Notes under the pieces: generated by a model
What the model was told of the DNA's origin: nothing
The model's input: only the letters and a program-made list of their open reading frames with translations
The model's database searches: none
In this document: positions 20,433 to 34,121 of the stretch, piece by piece
How the letters are laid out: the number at the start of each line of letters is the position of its first letter
Numbering within the stretch: the first letter of the stretch is position 1
DNA from: Auanema rhodensis
Taxonomy: Eukaryota > Nematoda > Chromadorea > Rhabditida > Rhabditidae
Reading direction: 5' to 3'
DNA length: 64,000 bases
Assembly (NCBI GenBank): GCA_964057225.1
Contig: OZ059896.1
Location: forward strand, 19,030,501 to 19,094,500
Program-made: the position numbers and the translations under genes

Positions 20433-21485
20433 GCAAAAAGTAGATGTTTTCAGATTCCTTTTTTCAAGGCAAAGACGATGGACAATGTTATTCAACGAAA
20501 AAATTAATTCTTCAGGGTGAAAATCGAGGATATGAGTGTGAACTTATATCAGTTGATATCTCGGTGCATTTTTAAGCTAGCGCAAATCTGATAACACAGA
20601 TCGACGCAGCTTAAAAATCCGCATCGAATGCACTATACTACATTGAGAAACGCTTAATACAAAAATTAGTTATGATCGTTTGAAAAATGATGCATTAGTG
20701 TATGTTGAGTTTCCATGTACACTCAACATTGCTTCCAAAAACATTTCGACAAAAATTTTTTCGAAAAATTTCAAGATAATTTAGCAAAAAGTAGATGTTT
20801 TTAGATTCCTTTTTTCAAGGCAAAGACGATGGACAATGTTATTCAACAAAAAAATTAATTCTTCAGGGTGAAAATCGAGGATATAAGTGTGAACTTATAT
20901 CAGTTGATATCTCGGTGCATTTTTAAGCTAGCGCAAATCTGATAACACAGATCGACGCAGCTTAAAAATCCGCATCGAATGCACTATACTACATTGAGAA
21001 ACGCTTAATACAAAAATTAGTTATGATCGTTTGAAAAATGATGCATTAGTGTATGTTGAGTTTCCATGTACACTCAACATTGCTTCCAAAAACATTTTGA
21101 CAAAAATTTTTTCGAAAAATTTCAAGATAATTTAGCAAAAAGTAGATGTTTTTAGATTCCTTTTTTCAAGGCAAAGACGATGGACAATGTTATTCAACGA
21201 AAAAATTAATTCTTCAGGGTGAAAATCGAGGATATAAGTGTGAACTTATATCAGTTGATATCTCGGTGCATTTTTAAGCTAGCGCAAATCTGATAACACA
21301 GATCGACGCAGCTTAAAAATCCGCATCGAATGCACTATACTACACTGAGAAACGCTTAATACAAAAATTAGTTATGATCGTTTGAAAAATGATGCATTAG
21401 TGTATGTTGAGTTTCCATGTACACTCAACATTGCTTCCAAAAACATTTTGACAAAAATTTTTTCGAAAAATTTCAAAATAATTTA

Positions 21486-23591
21486 GCAAAAAGTAGATGT
21501 TTTCAGATTCCTTTTTTCAAGGCAAAGACGATGGACAATGTTATTCAACGAAACAATTAATTCTTCAGGGTGAAAATCGAGGATATGAGTGTGAACTTAT
21601 ATCAGTTGATATCTCGGTGCATTTTTAAGCTAGCGCAAATCTGATAACACAGATCGACGCAGCTTAAAATTCCGCATCGAATGCACTATACTACATTGAG
21701 AAACGCTTAATACAAAAATTAGTTATGATCGTTTGAAAAATGATGCATTAGTGTATGTTGAATTTCCATGTACACTCAACATTGCTTCCAAAAACATTTT
21801 GACAAAAATTTTTTCGAAAAATTTCAAAATAATTTAGCAAAAAGTAGATGTTTTCAGATTCCTTTTTTCAAGGCAAAGACGATGGACAATGTTATTCAAC
21901 GAAAAAATTAATTCTTCAGGGTGAAAATCGAGGATATAAGTGTGAACTTATATCAGTTGATATCTCGGTGCATTTTTAAGCTAGCGCAAATCTGATAACA
22001 CAGATCGACGCAGCTTAAAAATCCGCATCGAATGCACTATACTACATTGAGAAACGCTTAATACAAAAATTAGTTATGATTGTTTGAAAAATGATGCATT
22101 AGTGTATGTTGAGTTTCCATGTACACTCAACATTGCTTCCAAAAACATTTTGACAAAAATTTTTTCGAAAAATTTCAAAATAATTTAGCAAAAAGTAGAT
22201 GTTTTTAGATTCCTTTTTTCAAGGCAAAGACGATGGACAATGTTATTCAACGAAAAAATTAATTCTTCAGGGTGAAAATCGAGGATATAAGTGTGAACTT
22301 ATATCAGTTGATATCTCGGTGCATTTTTAAGCTAGCGCAAATCTGATAACACAGATCGACGCAGCTTAAAAATCCGCATCGAATGCACTATACTACATTG
22401 AGAAACGCTTAATACAAAAATTAGTTATGATCGTTTGAAAAATGATGCGTTAGTGTATGTTGAGTTTCCATGTACACTCAACATTGCTTCCAAAAACATT
22501 TTGACAAAAATTTTTTCGAAAAATTTCAAAATAATTTAGCAAAAAGTAGATGTTTTCAGATTCCTTTTTTCAAGGCAAAGACGATGGACAATGTTATTCA
22601 ACGAAACAATTAATTCTTCAGGGTGAAAATCGAGGATATGAGTGTGAACTTATATCAGTTGATATCTCGGTGCATTTTTAAGCTAGCGCAAATCTGATAA
22701 CACAGATCGACGCAGCTTAAAATTCCGCATCGAATGCACTATACTACATTGAGAAACGCTTAATACAAAAATTAGTTATGATCGTTTGAAAAATGATGCA
22801 TTAGTGTATGTTGAGTTTCCATGTACACTCAACATTGCTTCCAAAAACATTTTGACAAAAATTTTTTCGAAAAATTTCAAAATAATTTAGCAAAAAGTAG
22901 ATGTTTTTAGATTCCTTTTTTCAAGGCAAAGACGATGGACAATGTTATTCAACGAAAAAATTAATTCTTCAGGGTGAAAATCGAGGATATAAGTGTGAAC
23001 TTATATCAGTTGATATCTCGGTGCATTTTTAAGCTAGCGCAAATCTGATAACACAGATCGACGCAGCTTAAAAATCCGCATCGAATGCACTATACTACAT
23101 TGAGAAACGCTTAATACAAAAATTAGTTATGATTGTTTGAAAAATGATGCATTAGTGTATGTTGAGTTTCCATGTACACTCAACATTGCTTCCAAAAACA
23201 TTTTGACAAAAATTTTTTCGAAAAATTTCAAAATAATTTAGCAAAAAGTAGATGTTTTTAGATTCCTTTTTTCAAGGCAAAGACGATGGACAATGTTATT
23301 CAACGAAAAAATTAATTCTTCAGGGTGAAAATCGAGGATATAAGTGTGAACTTATATCAGTTGATATCTCGGTGCATTTTTAAGCTAGCGCAAATCTGAT
23401 AACACAGATCGACGCAGCTTAAAAATCCGCATCGAATGCACTATACTACATTGAGAAACGCTTAATACAAAAATTAGTTATGATCGTTTGAAAAATGATG
23501 CGTTAGTGTATGTTGAGTTTCCATGTACACTCAACATTGCTTCCAAAAACATTTTGACAAAAATTTTTTCGAAAAATTTCAAAATAATTTA
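21486..23591 (+). repeat. Three-monomer higher-order repeat (2 units)
   Basis: Units 21486-22538 and 22539-23591. Four rare variants recur at exactly 1,053 bp: GAAACAATT (21551, 22604), TTAAAATTCC (21661, 22714), GATTGTTT (22081, 23134) and GATGCGTT (22448, 23501). Confidence 0.9.
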
Positions 23592-24293
23592 GCAAAAAGT
23601 AGATGTTTTTAGATTCCTTTTTTCAAGGCAAAGACGATGGACAATGTTATTCAACGAAAAAATTAATTCTTCAGGGTGAAAATCGAGGATATAAGTGTGA
23701 ACTTATATCAGTTGATATCTCGGTGCATTTTTAAGCTAGCGCAAATCTGATAACACAGATCGACGCAGCTTAAAAATCCGCATCGAATGCACTATACTAC
23801 ATTGAGAAACGCTTAATACAAAAATTAGTTATGATCGTTTGAAAAATGATGCATTAGTGTATGTTGAGTTTCCATGTACACTCAACATTGCTTCCAAAAA
23901 CATTTCGACAAAAATTTTTTCGAAAAATTTCAAGATAATTTAGCAAAAAGTAGATGTTTTTAGATTCCTTTTTTCAAGGCAAAGACGATGGACAATGTTA
24001 TTCAACAAAAAAATTAATTCTTCAGGGTGAAAATCGAGGATATAAGTGTGAACTTATATCAGTTGATATCTCGGTGCATTATTAAGCTAGCGCAAATCTG
24101 ATAACACAGATCGACGCAGCTTAAAAATCCGCATCGAATGCACTATACTACATTGAGAAACGCTTAATACAAAAATTAGTTATGATCGTTTGAAAAATGA
24201 TGCATTAGTGTATGTTGAGTTTCCATGTACACTCAACATTGCTTCCAAAAACATTTCGACAAAAATTTTTTCGAAAAATTTCAAGATAATTTA

Positions 24294-26399
24294 GCAAAAA
24301 GTAGATGTTTTTAGATTTCTTTTTTCAAGGCAAAGACGATGGACAATGTTATTCAACAAAAAAATTAATTCTTCAGGGTGAAAATCGAGGATATAAGTGT
24401 GAACTTATATCAGTTGATATCTCGGTGCATTTTTAAGCTAGCGCAAATCTGATAACACAGATCGACGCAGCTTAAAAATCCGCATCGAATGCACTATACT
24501 ACATTGAGAAACGCTTAATACAAAAATTAGTTATGATCGTTTGAAAAATGATGCATTAGTGTATGTTGAGTTTCCATGTACACTCAACATTGCTTCCAAA
24601 AACATTTCGACAAAAATTTTTTCGAAAAATTTCAAGATAATTTAGCAAAAAGTAGATGTTTTTAGATTCCTTTTTTCAAGGCAAAGACGATGGACAATGT
24701 TATTCAACAAAAAAATTGATTCTTCAGGGTGAAAATCGAGGATATAAGTGTGAACTTATATCAGTTGATATCTCGGTGCATTTTTAAGCTAGCGCAAATC
24801 TGATAACACAGATCGACGCAGCTTAAAAATCCGCATCGAATGCACTATACTACATTGAGAAACGCTTAATACAAAAATTAGTTATGATCGTTTGAAAAAT
24901 GATGCATTAGTGTATGTTGAGTTTCCATGTACACTCAACATTGCTTCCAAAAACATTTCGACAAAAATTTTTTCGAAAAATTTCAAGATAATTTAGCAAA
25001 AAGTAGATGTTTTTAGATTCCTTTTTTCAAGGCAAAGACGATGGACAATGTTATTCAACGAAAAAATTAATTCTTCAGGGTGAAAATCGAGGATATAAGT
25101 GTGAACTTATATCAGTTGATATCTCGGTGCATTTTTAAGCTAGCGCAAATCTGATAACACAGATCGACGCAGCTTAAAAATCCGCATCGAATGCACTATA
25201 CTACATTGAGAAACGCTTAATACAAAAATTAGTTATGATCGTTTGAAAAATGATGCATTAGTGTATGTTGAGTTTCCATGTACACTCAACATTGCTTCCA
25301 AAAACATTTCGACAAAAATTTTTTCGAAAAATTTCAAGATAATTTAGCAAAAAGTAGATGTTTTTAGATTCCTTTTTTCAAGGCAAAGACGATGGACAAT
25401 GTTATTCAACAAAAAAATTAATTCTTCAGGGTGAAAATCGAGGATATAAGTGTGAACTTATATCAGTTGATATCTCGGTGCATTTTTAAGCTAGCGCAAA
25501 TCTGATAACACAGATCGACGCAGCTTAAAAATCCGCATCGAATGCACTATACTACATTGAGAAACGCTTAATACAAAAATTAGTTATGATCGTTTGAAAA
25601 ATGATGCATTAGTGTATGTTGAGTTTCCATGTACACTCAACATTGCTTCCAAAAACATTTCGACAAAAATTTTTTCGAAAAATTTCAAGATAATTTAGCA
25701 AAAAGTAGATGTTTTTAGATTTCTTTTTTCAAGGCAAAGACGATGGACAATGTTATTCAACAAAAAAATTAATTCTTCAGGGTGAAAATCGAGGATATAA
25801 GTGTGAACTTATATCAGTTGATATCTCGGTGCATTTTTAAGCTAGCGCAAATCTGATAACACAGATCGACGCAGCTTAAAAATCCGCATCGAATGCACTA
25901 TACTACATTGAGAAACGCTTAATACAAAAATTAGTTATGATCGTTTGAAAAATGATGCATTAGTGTATGTTGAGTTTCCATGTACACTCAACATTGCTTC
26001 CAAAAACATTTCGACAAAAATTTTTTCGAAAAATTTCAAGATAATTTAGCAAAAAGTAGATGTTTTTAGATTCCTTTTTTCAAGGCAAAGACGATGGACA
26101 ATGTTATTCAACAAAAAAATTGATTCTTCAGGGTGAAAATCGAGGATATAAGTGTGAACTTATATCAGTTGATATCTCGGTGCATTTTTAAGCTAGCGCA
26201 AATCTGATAACACAGATCGACGCAGCTTAAAAATCCGCATCGAATGCACTATACTACATTGAGAAACGCTTAATACAAAAATTAGTTATGATCGTTTGAA
26301 AAATGATGCATTAGTGTATGTTGAGTTTCCATGTACACTCAACATTGCTTCCAAAAACATTTCGACAAAAATTTTTTCGAAAAATTTCAAGATAATTTA
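24294..26399 (+). repeat. Four-monomer spaced duplication
   Basis: Monomers at 24294 and 24645 are repeated at 25698 and 26049: AGATTTCTTTTTT (24314, 25718) and AAATTGATTC (24716, 26120) are each 1,404 bp apart. The third and fourth monomers of the unit do not match perfectly. Confidence 0.7.
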
Positions 26400-26750
26400 G
26401 CAAAAAGTAGATGTTTTTAGATTCCTTTTTTCAAGGCAAAGACGATGGACAATGTTATTCAACAAAAAAATTAATTCTTCAGGGTGAAAATCGAGGATAT
26501 AAGTGTGAACTTATATCAGTTGATATCTCGGTGCATTTTTAAGCTAGCGCAAATCTGATAACACAGATCGACGCAGCTTAAAAATCCGCATCGAATGCAC
26601 TATACTACATTGAGAAACGCTTAATACAAAAATTAGTTATGATCGTTTGAAAAATGATGCATTAGTGTATGTTGAGTTTCCATGTACACTCAACATTGCT
26701 TCCAAAAACATTTTGACAAAAATTTTTTCGAAAAATTTCAAAATAATTTA

Positions 26751-29558
26751 GCAAAAAGTAGATGTTTTTAGATTCATTTTTTCAAGGCAAAGACGATGGA
26801 CAATGTTATTCAACAAAAAAATTAGTTCTTCAGGGTGAAAATCGAGTATATAAGTGTGAACTTATATCAGTTGATATCTCGGTGCATTTTTAAGCTAGCG
26901 CAAATCTCATAACACAGATCGACGCAGCTTAAAAATCCGCATCGAATGCACTATACTACATTGAGAAACGCTTAATACAAAAATTAGTTATGATCGTTTG
27001 AAAAATGATGCATTAGTGTATGTTGAGTTTCCATGTACACTCAACATTGCTTCCAAAAACATTTCGACAAAAATTTTTTCGAAAAATTTCAAGATAATTT
27101 AGCAAAAAGTAGATGTTTTTAGATTCCTTTTTTCAAGGCAAAGACGATGGACAATGTTATTCAACAAAAAAATTAATTCTTCAGGGTGAAAATCGAGGAT
27201 ATAAGTGTGAACTTATATCAGTTGATATCTCGGTGCATTTTTAAGCTAGCGCAAATCTGATAACACAGATCGACGCAGCTTAAAAATCCGCATCGAATGC
27301 ACTATACTACATTGAGAAACGCTTAATACAAAAATTAGTTATGATTGTTTGAAAAATGATGCATTAGTGTATGTTGAGTTTCCATGTACACTCAACATTG
27401 CTTCCAAAAACATTTTGACAAAAATTTTTTCGAAAAATTTCAAAATAATTTAGCAAAAAGTAGATGTTTTTAGATTCCTTTTTTCAAGGCAAAGACGATG
27501 GACAATGTTATTCAACGAAAAAATTAATTCTTCAGGGTGAAAATCGAGGATATAAGTGTGAACTTATATCAGTTGATATCTCGGTGCATTTTTAAGCTAG
27601 CGCAAATCTGATAACACAGATCGACGCAGCTTAAAAATCCGCATCGAATGCACTATACTACATTGAGAAACGCTTAATACAAAAATTAGTTATGATCGTT
27701 TGAAAAATGATGCATTAGTGTATGTTGAGTTTCCATGTACACTCAACATTGCTTCCAAAAACATTTTGACAAAAATTTTTTCGAAAAATTTCAAAATAAT
27801 TTAGCAAAAAGTAGATGTTTTTAGATTCCTTTTTTCAAGGCAAAGACGATGGACAATGTTATTCAACGAAAAAATTAATTCTTCAGGGTGAAAATCGAGG
27901 ATATAAGTGTGAACTTATATCAGTTGATATCTCGGTGCATTTTTAAGCTAGCGCAAATCTGATAACACAGATCGACGCAGCTTAAAAATCCGCATCGAAT
28001 GCACTATACTACATTGAGAAACGCTTAATACAAAAATTAGTTATGATCGTTTGAAAAATGATGCATTAGTGTATGTTGAGTTTCCATGTACACTCAACAT
28101 TGCTTCCAAAAACATTTCGACAAAAATTTTTTCGAAAAATTTCAAGATAATTTAGCAAAAAGTAGATGTTTTTAGATTCCTTTTTTCAAGGCAAAGACGA
28201 TGGACAATGTTATTCAACAAAAAAATTAATTCTTCAGGGTGAAAATCGAGGATATAAGTGTGAACTTATATCAGTTGATATCTCGGTGCATTTTTAAGCT
28301 AGCGCAAATCTGATAACACAGATCGACGCAGCTTAAAAATCCGCATCGAATGCACTATACTACATTGAGAAACGCTTAATACAAAAATTAGTTATGATCG
28401 TTTGAAAAATGATGCATTAGTGTATGTTGAGTTTCCATGTACACTCAACATTGCTTCCAAAAACATTTCGACAAAAATTTTTTCGAAAAATTTCAAGATA
28501 ATTTAGCAAAAAGTAGATGTTTTTAGATTTCTTTTTTCAAGGCAAAGACGATGGACAATGTTATTCAACAAAAAAATTAATTCTTCAGGGTGAAAATCGA
28601 GGATATAAGTGTGAACTTATATCAGTTGATATCTCGGTGCATTTTTAAGCTAGCGCAAATCTGATAACACAGATCGACGCAGCTTAAAAATCCGCATCGA
28701 ATGCACTATACTACATTGAGAAACGCTTAATACAAAAATTAGTTATGATCGTTTGAAAAATGATGCATTAGTGTATGTTGAGTTTCCATGTACACTCAAC
28801 ATTGCTTCCAAAAACATTTCGACAAAAATTTTTTCGAAAAATTTCAAGATAATTTAGCAAAAAGTAGATGTTTTTAGATTCCTTTTTTCAAGGCAAAGAC
28901 GATGGACAATGTTATTCAACAAAAAAATTAATTCTTCAGGGTGAAAATCGAGGATATAAGTGTGAACTTATATCAGTTGATATCTCGGTGCATTTTTAAG
29001 CTAGCGCAAATCTGATAACACAGATCGACGCAGCTTAAAAATCCGCATCGAATGCACTATACTACATTGAGAAACGCTTAATACAAAAATTAGTTATGAT
29101 CGTTTGAAAAATGATGCATTAGTGTATGTTGAGTTTCCATGTACACTCAACATTGCTTCCAAAAACATTTTGACAAAAATTTTTTCGAAAAATTTCAAAA
29201 TAATTTAGCAAAAAGTAGATGTTTTTAGATTCATTTTTTCAAGGCAAAGACGATGGACAATGTTATTCAACAAAAAAATTAGTTCTTCAGGGTGAAAATC
29301 GAGTATATAAGTGTGAACTTATATCAGTTGATATCTCGGTGCATTTTTAAGCTAGCGCAAATCTCATAACACAGATCGACGCAGCTTAAAAATCCGCATC
29401 GAATGCACTATACTACATTGAGAAACGCTTAATACAAAAATTAGTTATGATCGTTTGAAAAATGATGCATTAGTGTATGTTGAGTTTCCATGTACACTCA
29501 ACATTGCTTCCAAAAACATTTCGACAAAAATTTTTTCGAAAAATTTCAAGATAATTTA
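26751..29558 (+). repeat. Seven-monomer spaced duplication
   Basis: The monomers at 26751 and 29208 share GATTCATTTTTTC (26771, 29228; 2,457 bp apart) together with TTAGTT, GAGTATATAAG and ATCTCATAAC. The intervening monomers are mostly CATTTCGAC types. Confidence 0.65.
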
Positions 29559-30260
29559 GCAAAAAGTAGATGTTTTTAGATTCCTTTTTTCAAGGCAAAG
29601 ACGATGGACAATGTTATTCAACAAAAAAATTAATTCTTCAGGGTGAAAATCGAGGATATAAGTGTGAACTTATATCAGTTGATATCTCGGTGCATTTTTA
29701 AGCTAGCGCAAATCTGATAACACAGATCGACGCAGCTTAAAAATCCGCATCGAATGCACTATACTACATTGAGAAACGCTTAATACAAAAATTAGTTATG
29801 ATCGTTTGAAAAATGATGCATTAGTGTATGTTGAGTTTCCATGTACACTCAACATTGCTTCCAAAAACATTTCGACAAAAATTTTTTCGAAAAATTTCAA
29901 GATAATTTAGCAAAAAGTAGATGTTTTTAGATTCCTTTTTTCAAGGCAAAGACGATGGACAATGTTATTCAACAAAAAAATTAATTCTTCAGGGTGAAAA
30001 TCGAGGATATAAGTGTGAACTTATATCAGTTGATATCTCGGTGCATTTTTAAGCTAGCGCAAATCTGATAACACAGATCGACGCAGCTTAAAAATCCGCA
30101 TCGAATGCACTATACTACATTGAGAAACGCTTAATACAAAAATTAGTTATGATCGTTTGAAAAATGATGCATTAGTGTATGTTGAGTTTCCATGTACACT
30201 CAACATTGCTTCCAAAAACATTTTGACAAAAATTTTTTCGAAAATTTTCAGAATAATTTA

Positions 30261-33200
30261 GCAAAAAGTAGATGTTTTCAGATTCCTTTTTTCAAGGCAA
30301 AGACGATGGACAATGTTATTCAACGAAAAAATTAATTCTTCAGGGTGAAAATCGAGGATATAAGTGTGAACTTATATCAGTTGATATCTCGGTGCATTTT
30401 TAAGCTAGCGCAAATCTCATAACACAGATCGACGCAGCTTAAAAATCCGCATCGAATGCACTATACTACATTGAGAAACGCTTAATACAAAAATTAGTTA
30501 TGATCGTTTGAAAAATGATGCATTAGTGTATGTTGAGTTTCCATGTACACTCAACATTGCTTCCAAAAACATTTTGACAAAAATTTTTTCGAAAATTTTC
30601 AGAATAATTTAGCAAAAAGTAGATGTTTTCAGATTCCTTTTTTCAAGGCAAAGACGATGGACAATGTTATTCAACGAAAAAATTAATTCTTCAGGGTGAA
30701 AATCGAGGATATAAGTGTGAACTTATATCAGTTGATATCTCGGTGCATTTTTAAGCTAGCGCAAATCTGATAACACAGATCGACGCAGTTTAAAAATCCG
30801 CATCGAATGCACTATACTACATTGAGAAACGCTTAATACAAGAATTAGTTATGATCGTTTGAAAAATGATGCATTAGTGTATGTTGAGTTTCCATGTACA
30901 CTCAACATTGCTTCCAAAAACATTTTGACAAAAATTTTTTCGAAAAATTTCAAAATAATTTAGCAAAAAGTAGATGTTTTTAGATTCCTTTTTTCAAGGC
31001 AAAGACGATGGACAATGTTATTCAACAAAAAAATTAATTCTTCAGGGTGAAAATCGAGGATATAAGTGTGAACTTATATCAGTTGATATCTCGGTGCATT
31101 TTTAAGCTAGCGCAAATCTGATAACACAGATCGACGCAGCTTAAAAATCCGCATCGAATGCACTATACTACATTGAAAAACGCTTAATACAAAAATTAGT
31201 TATGATCGTTTGAAAAATGATGCATTAGTGTATGTTGAGTTTCCATGTACACTCAACATTGCTTCCAAAAACATTTCGACAAAAATTTTTTCGAAAAATT
31301 TCAAGATAATTTAGCAAAAAGTAGATGTTTTTAGATTCCTTTTTTCAAGGCAAAGACGATGGACAATGTTATTCAACAAAAAAATTAATTCTTCAGGGTG
31401 AAAATCGAGGATATAAGTGTGAACTTATATCAGTTGATATCTCGGTGCATTTTTAAGCTAGCGCAAATCTGATAACACAGATGGACGCAGCTTAAAAATC
31501 CGCATCGAATGCACTATACTACATTGAGAAACGCTTAATACAAAAATTAGTTATGATCGTTTGAAAAATGATGCATTAGTGTATGTTGAGTTTCCATGTA
31601 CACTCAACATTGCTTCCAAAAACATTTTGACAAAAATTTTTTCGAAAAATTTCAAAATAATTTAGCAAAAAGTAGATGTTTTTAGATTCCTTTTTTCAAG
31701 GCAAAGACGATGGACAATGTTATTCAACAAAAAAATTAGTTCTTCAGGGTGAAAATCGAGTATATAAGTGTGAACTTATATCAGTTGATATCTCGGTGCA
31801 TTTTTAAGCTAGCGCAAATCTCATAACACAGATCGACGCAGCTTAAAAATCCGCATCGAATGCACTATACTACATTGAGAAACGCTTAATACAAAAATTA
31901 GTTATGATCGTTTGAAAAATGATGCATTAGTGTATGTTGAGTTTCCATGTACACTCAACATTGCTTCCAAAAACATTTTGACAAAAATTTTTTCGAAAAT
32001 TTTCAGAATAATTTAGCAAAAAGTAGATGTTTTCAGATTCCTTTTTTCAAGGCAAAGACGATGGACAATGTTATTCAACGAAAAAATTAATTCTTCAGGG
32101 TGAAAATCGAGGATATAAGTGTGAACTTATATCAGTTGATATCTCGGTGCATTTTTAAGCTAGCGCAAATCTCATAACACAGATCGACGCAGCTTAAAAA
32201 TCCGCATCGAATGCACTACACTACATTGAGAAACGCTTAATACAAAAATTAGTTATGATCGTTTGAAAAATGATGCATTAGTGTATGTTGAGTTTCCATG
32301 TACACTCAACATTGCTTCCAAAAACATTTTGACAAAAATTTTTTCGAAAATTTTCAGAATAATTTAGCAAAAAGTAGATGTTTTCAGATTCCTTTTTTCA
32401 AGGCAAAGACGATGGACAATGTTATTCAACGAAAAAATTAATTCTTCAGGGTGAAAATCGAGGATATAAGTGTGAACTTATATCAGTTGATATCTCGGTG
32501 CATTTTTAAGCTAGCGCAAATCTGATAACACAGATCGACGCAGCTTAAAAATCCGCATCGAATGCACTATACTACATTGAGAAACGCTTAATACAAAAAT
32601 TAGTTATGATCGTTTGAAAAATGATGCATTAGTGTATGTTGAGTTTCCATGTACACTCAACATTGCTTCCAAAAACATTTTGACAAAAATTTTTTCGAAA
32701 AATTTCAAAATAATTTAGCAAAAAGTAGATGTTTTTAGATTCCTTTTTTCAAGGCAAAGACGATGAACAATGTTATTCAACGAAAAAATTAATTCTTCAG
32801 GGTGAAAATCGAGGATATAAGTGTGAACTTATATCAGTTGATATATCGGTGCATTTTTAAGCTAGCGCAAATCTCATAACACAGATCGACGCAGCTTAAA
32901 AATCCGCATCGAATGCACTATACTACATTGAGAAACGCTTAATACAAAAATTAGTTATGATCGTTTGAAAAATGATGCATTAGTGTATGTTGAGTTTCCA
33001 TGTACACTCAACATTGCTTCCAAAAACATTTCGACAAAAATTTTTTCGAAAAATTTCAAGATAATTTAGCAAAAAGTAGATGTTTTTAGATTCCTTTTTT
33101 CAAGGCAAAGACGATGGACAATGTTATTCAACAAAAAAATTAATTCTTCAGGGTGAAAATCGAGGATATAAGTGTGAACTTATATCAGTTGATATCTCGG

Positions 33201-33770
33201 TGCATTTTCAAGCTAGCGCAAATCTGATAACACAGATCGACGCAGCTTAAAAATCCGCATCGAATGCACTATATTACATTGAGAAACGCTTAATACAAAA
33301 ATTAGTTATGATCGTTTGAAAAATGATGCATTAGTGTATGTTGAGTTTCCATGTACACTCAACATTGCTTCCAAAAACATTTTGACAAAAATTTTTTCGA
33401 AAAATTTCAAAATAATTTTGCAAAAAGTAGATGTTTTTAGATTCCTTTTTTCAAGGCAAAGACGATGGACAATGTTATTCAACAAAAAAATTAGTTCTTC
33501 AGGGTGAAAATCGAGTATATAAGTGTGAACTTATATCAGTTGATATCTCGGTGCATTTTTAAGCTAGCGCAAATCTCATAACACAGATCGACGCAGCTTA
33601 AAAATCCGCATCGAATGCACTATACTACATTGAGAAACGCTTAATACAAAAATTAGTTATGATCGTTTGAAAAATGATGCATTAGTGTATGTTGAGTTTC
33701 CATGTACACTCAACATTGCTTCCAAAAACATTTTGACAAAAATTTTTTCGAAAAATTTCAAAATAATTTA
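30261..33770 (+). repeat. Five-monomer higher-order repeat (2 units)
   Basis: Units 30261-32015 and 32016-33770. The tail GAAAATTTTCAGAATAAT, common in the left array but rare here, occurs at 30240 and 30591 and again at 31995 and 32346, each 1,755 bp apart. Each unit ends in a GAGTATATAAG monomer. Units have diverged by several substitutions. Confidence 0.75.
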
Positions 33771-34121
33771 GCAAAAAGTAGATGTTTTTAGATTCCTTTT
33801 TTCAAGGCAAAGACGATGGACAATGTTATTCAACGAAAAAATTAATTCTTCAGGGTGAAAATCGAGGATATAAGTGTGAACTTATATCAGTTGATATCTC
33901 GGTGCATTTTTAAGCTAGCGCAAATCTGATAACACAGATCGACGCAGCTTAAAAATCCGCATCGAATGCACTATACTACATTGAGAAACGCTTAATACAA
34001 AAATTAGTTATGATTGTTTGAAAAATGATGCATTAGTGTATGTTGAGTTTCCATGTACACTCAACATTGCTTCCAAAAACATTTTGACAAAAATTTTTTC
34101 GAAAAATTTCAAAATAATTTA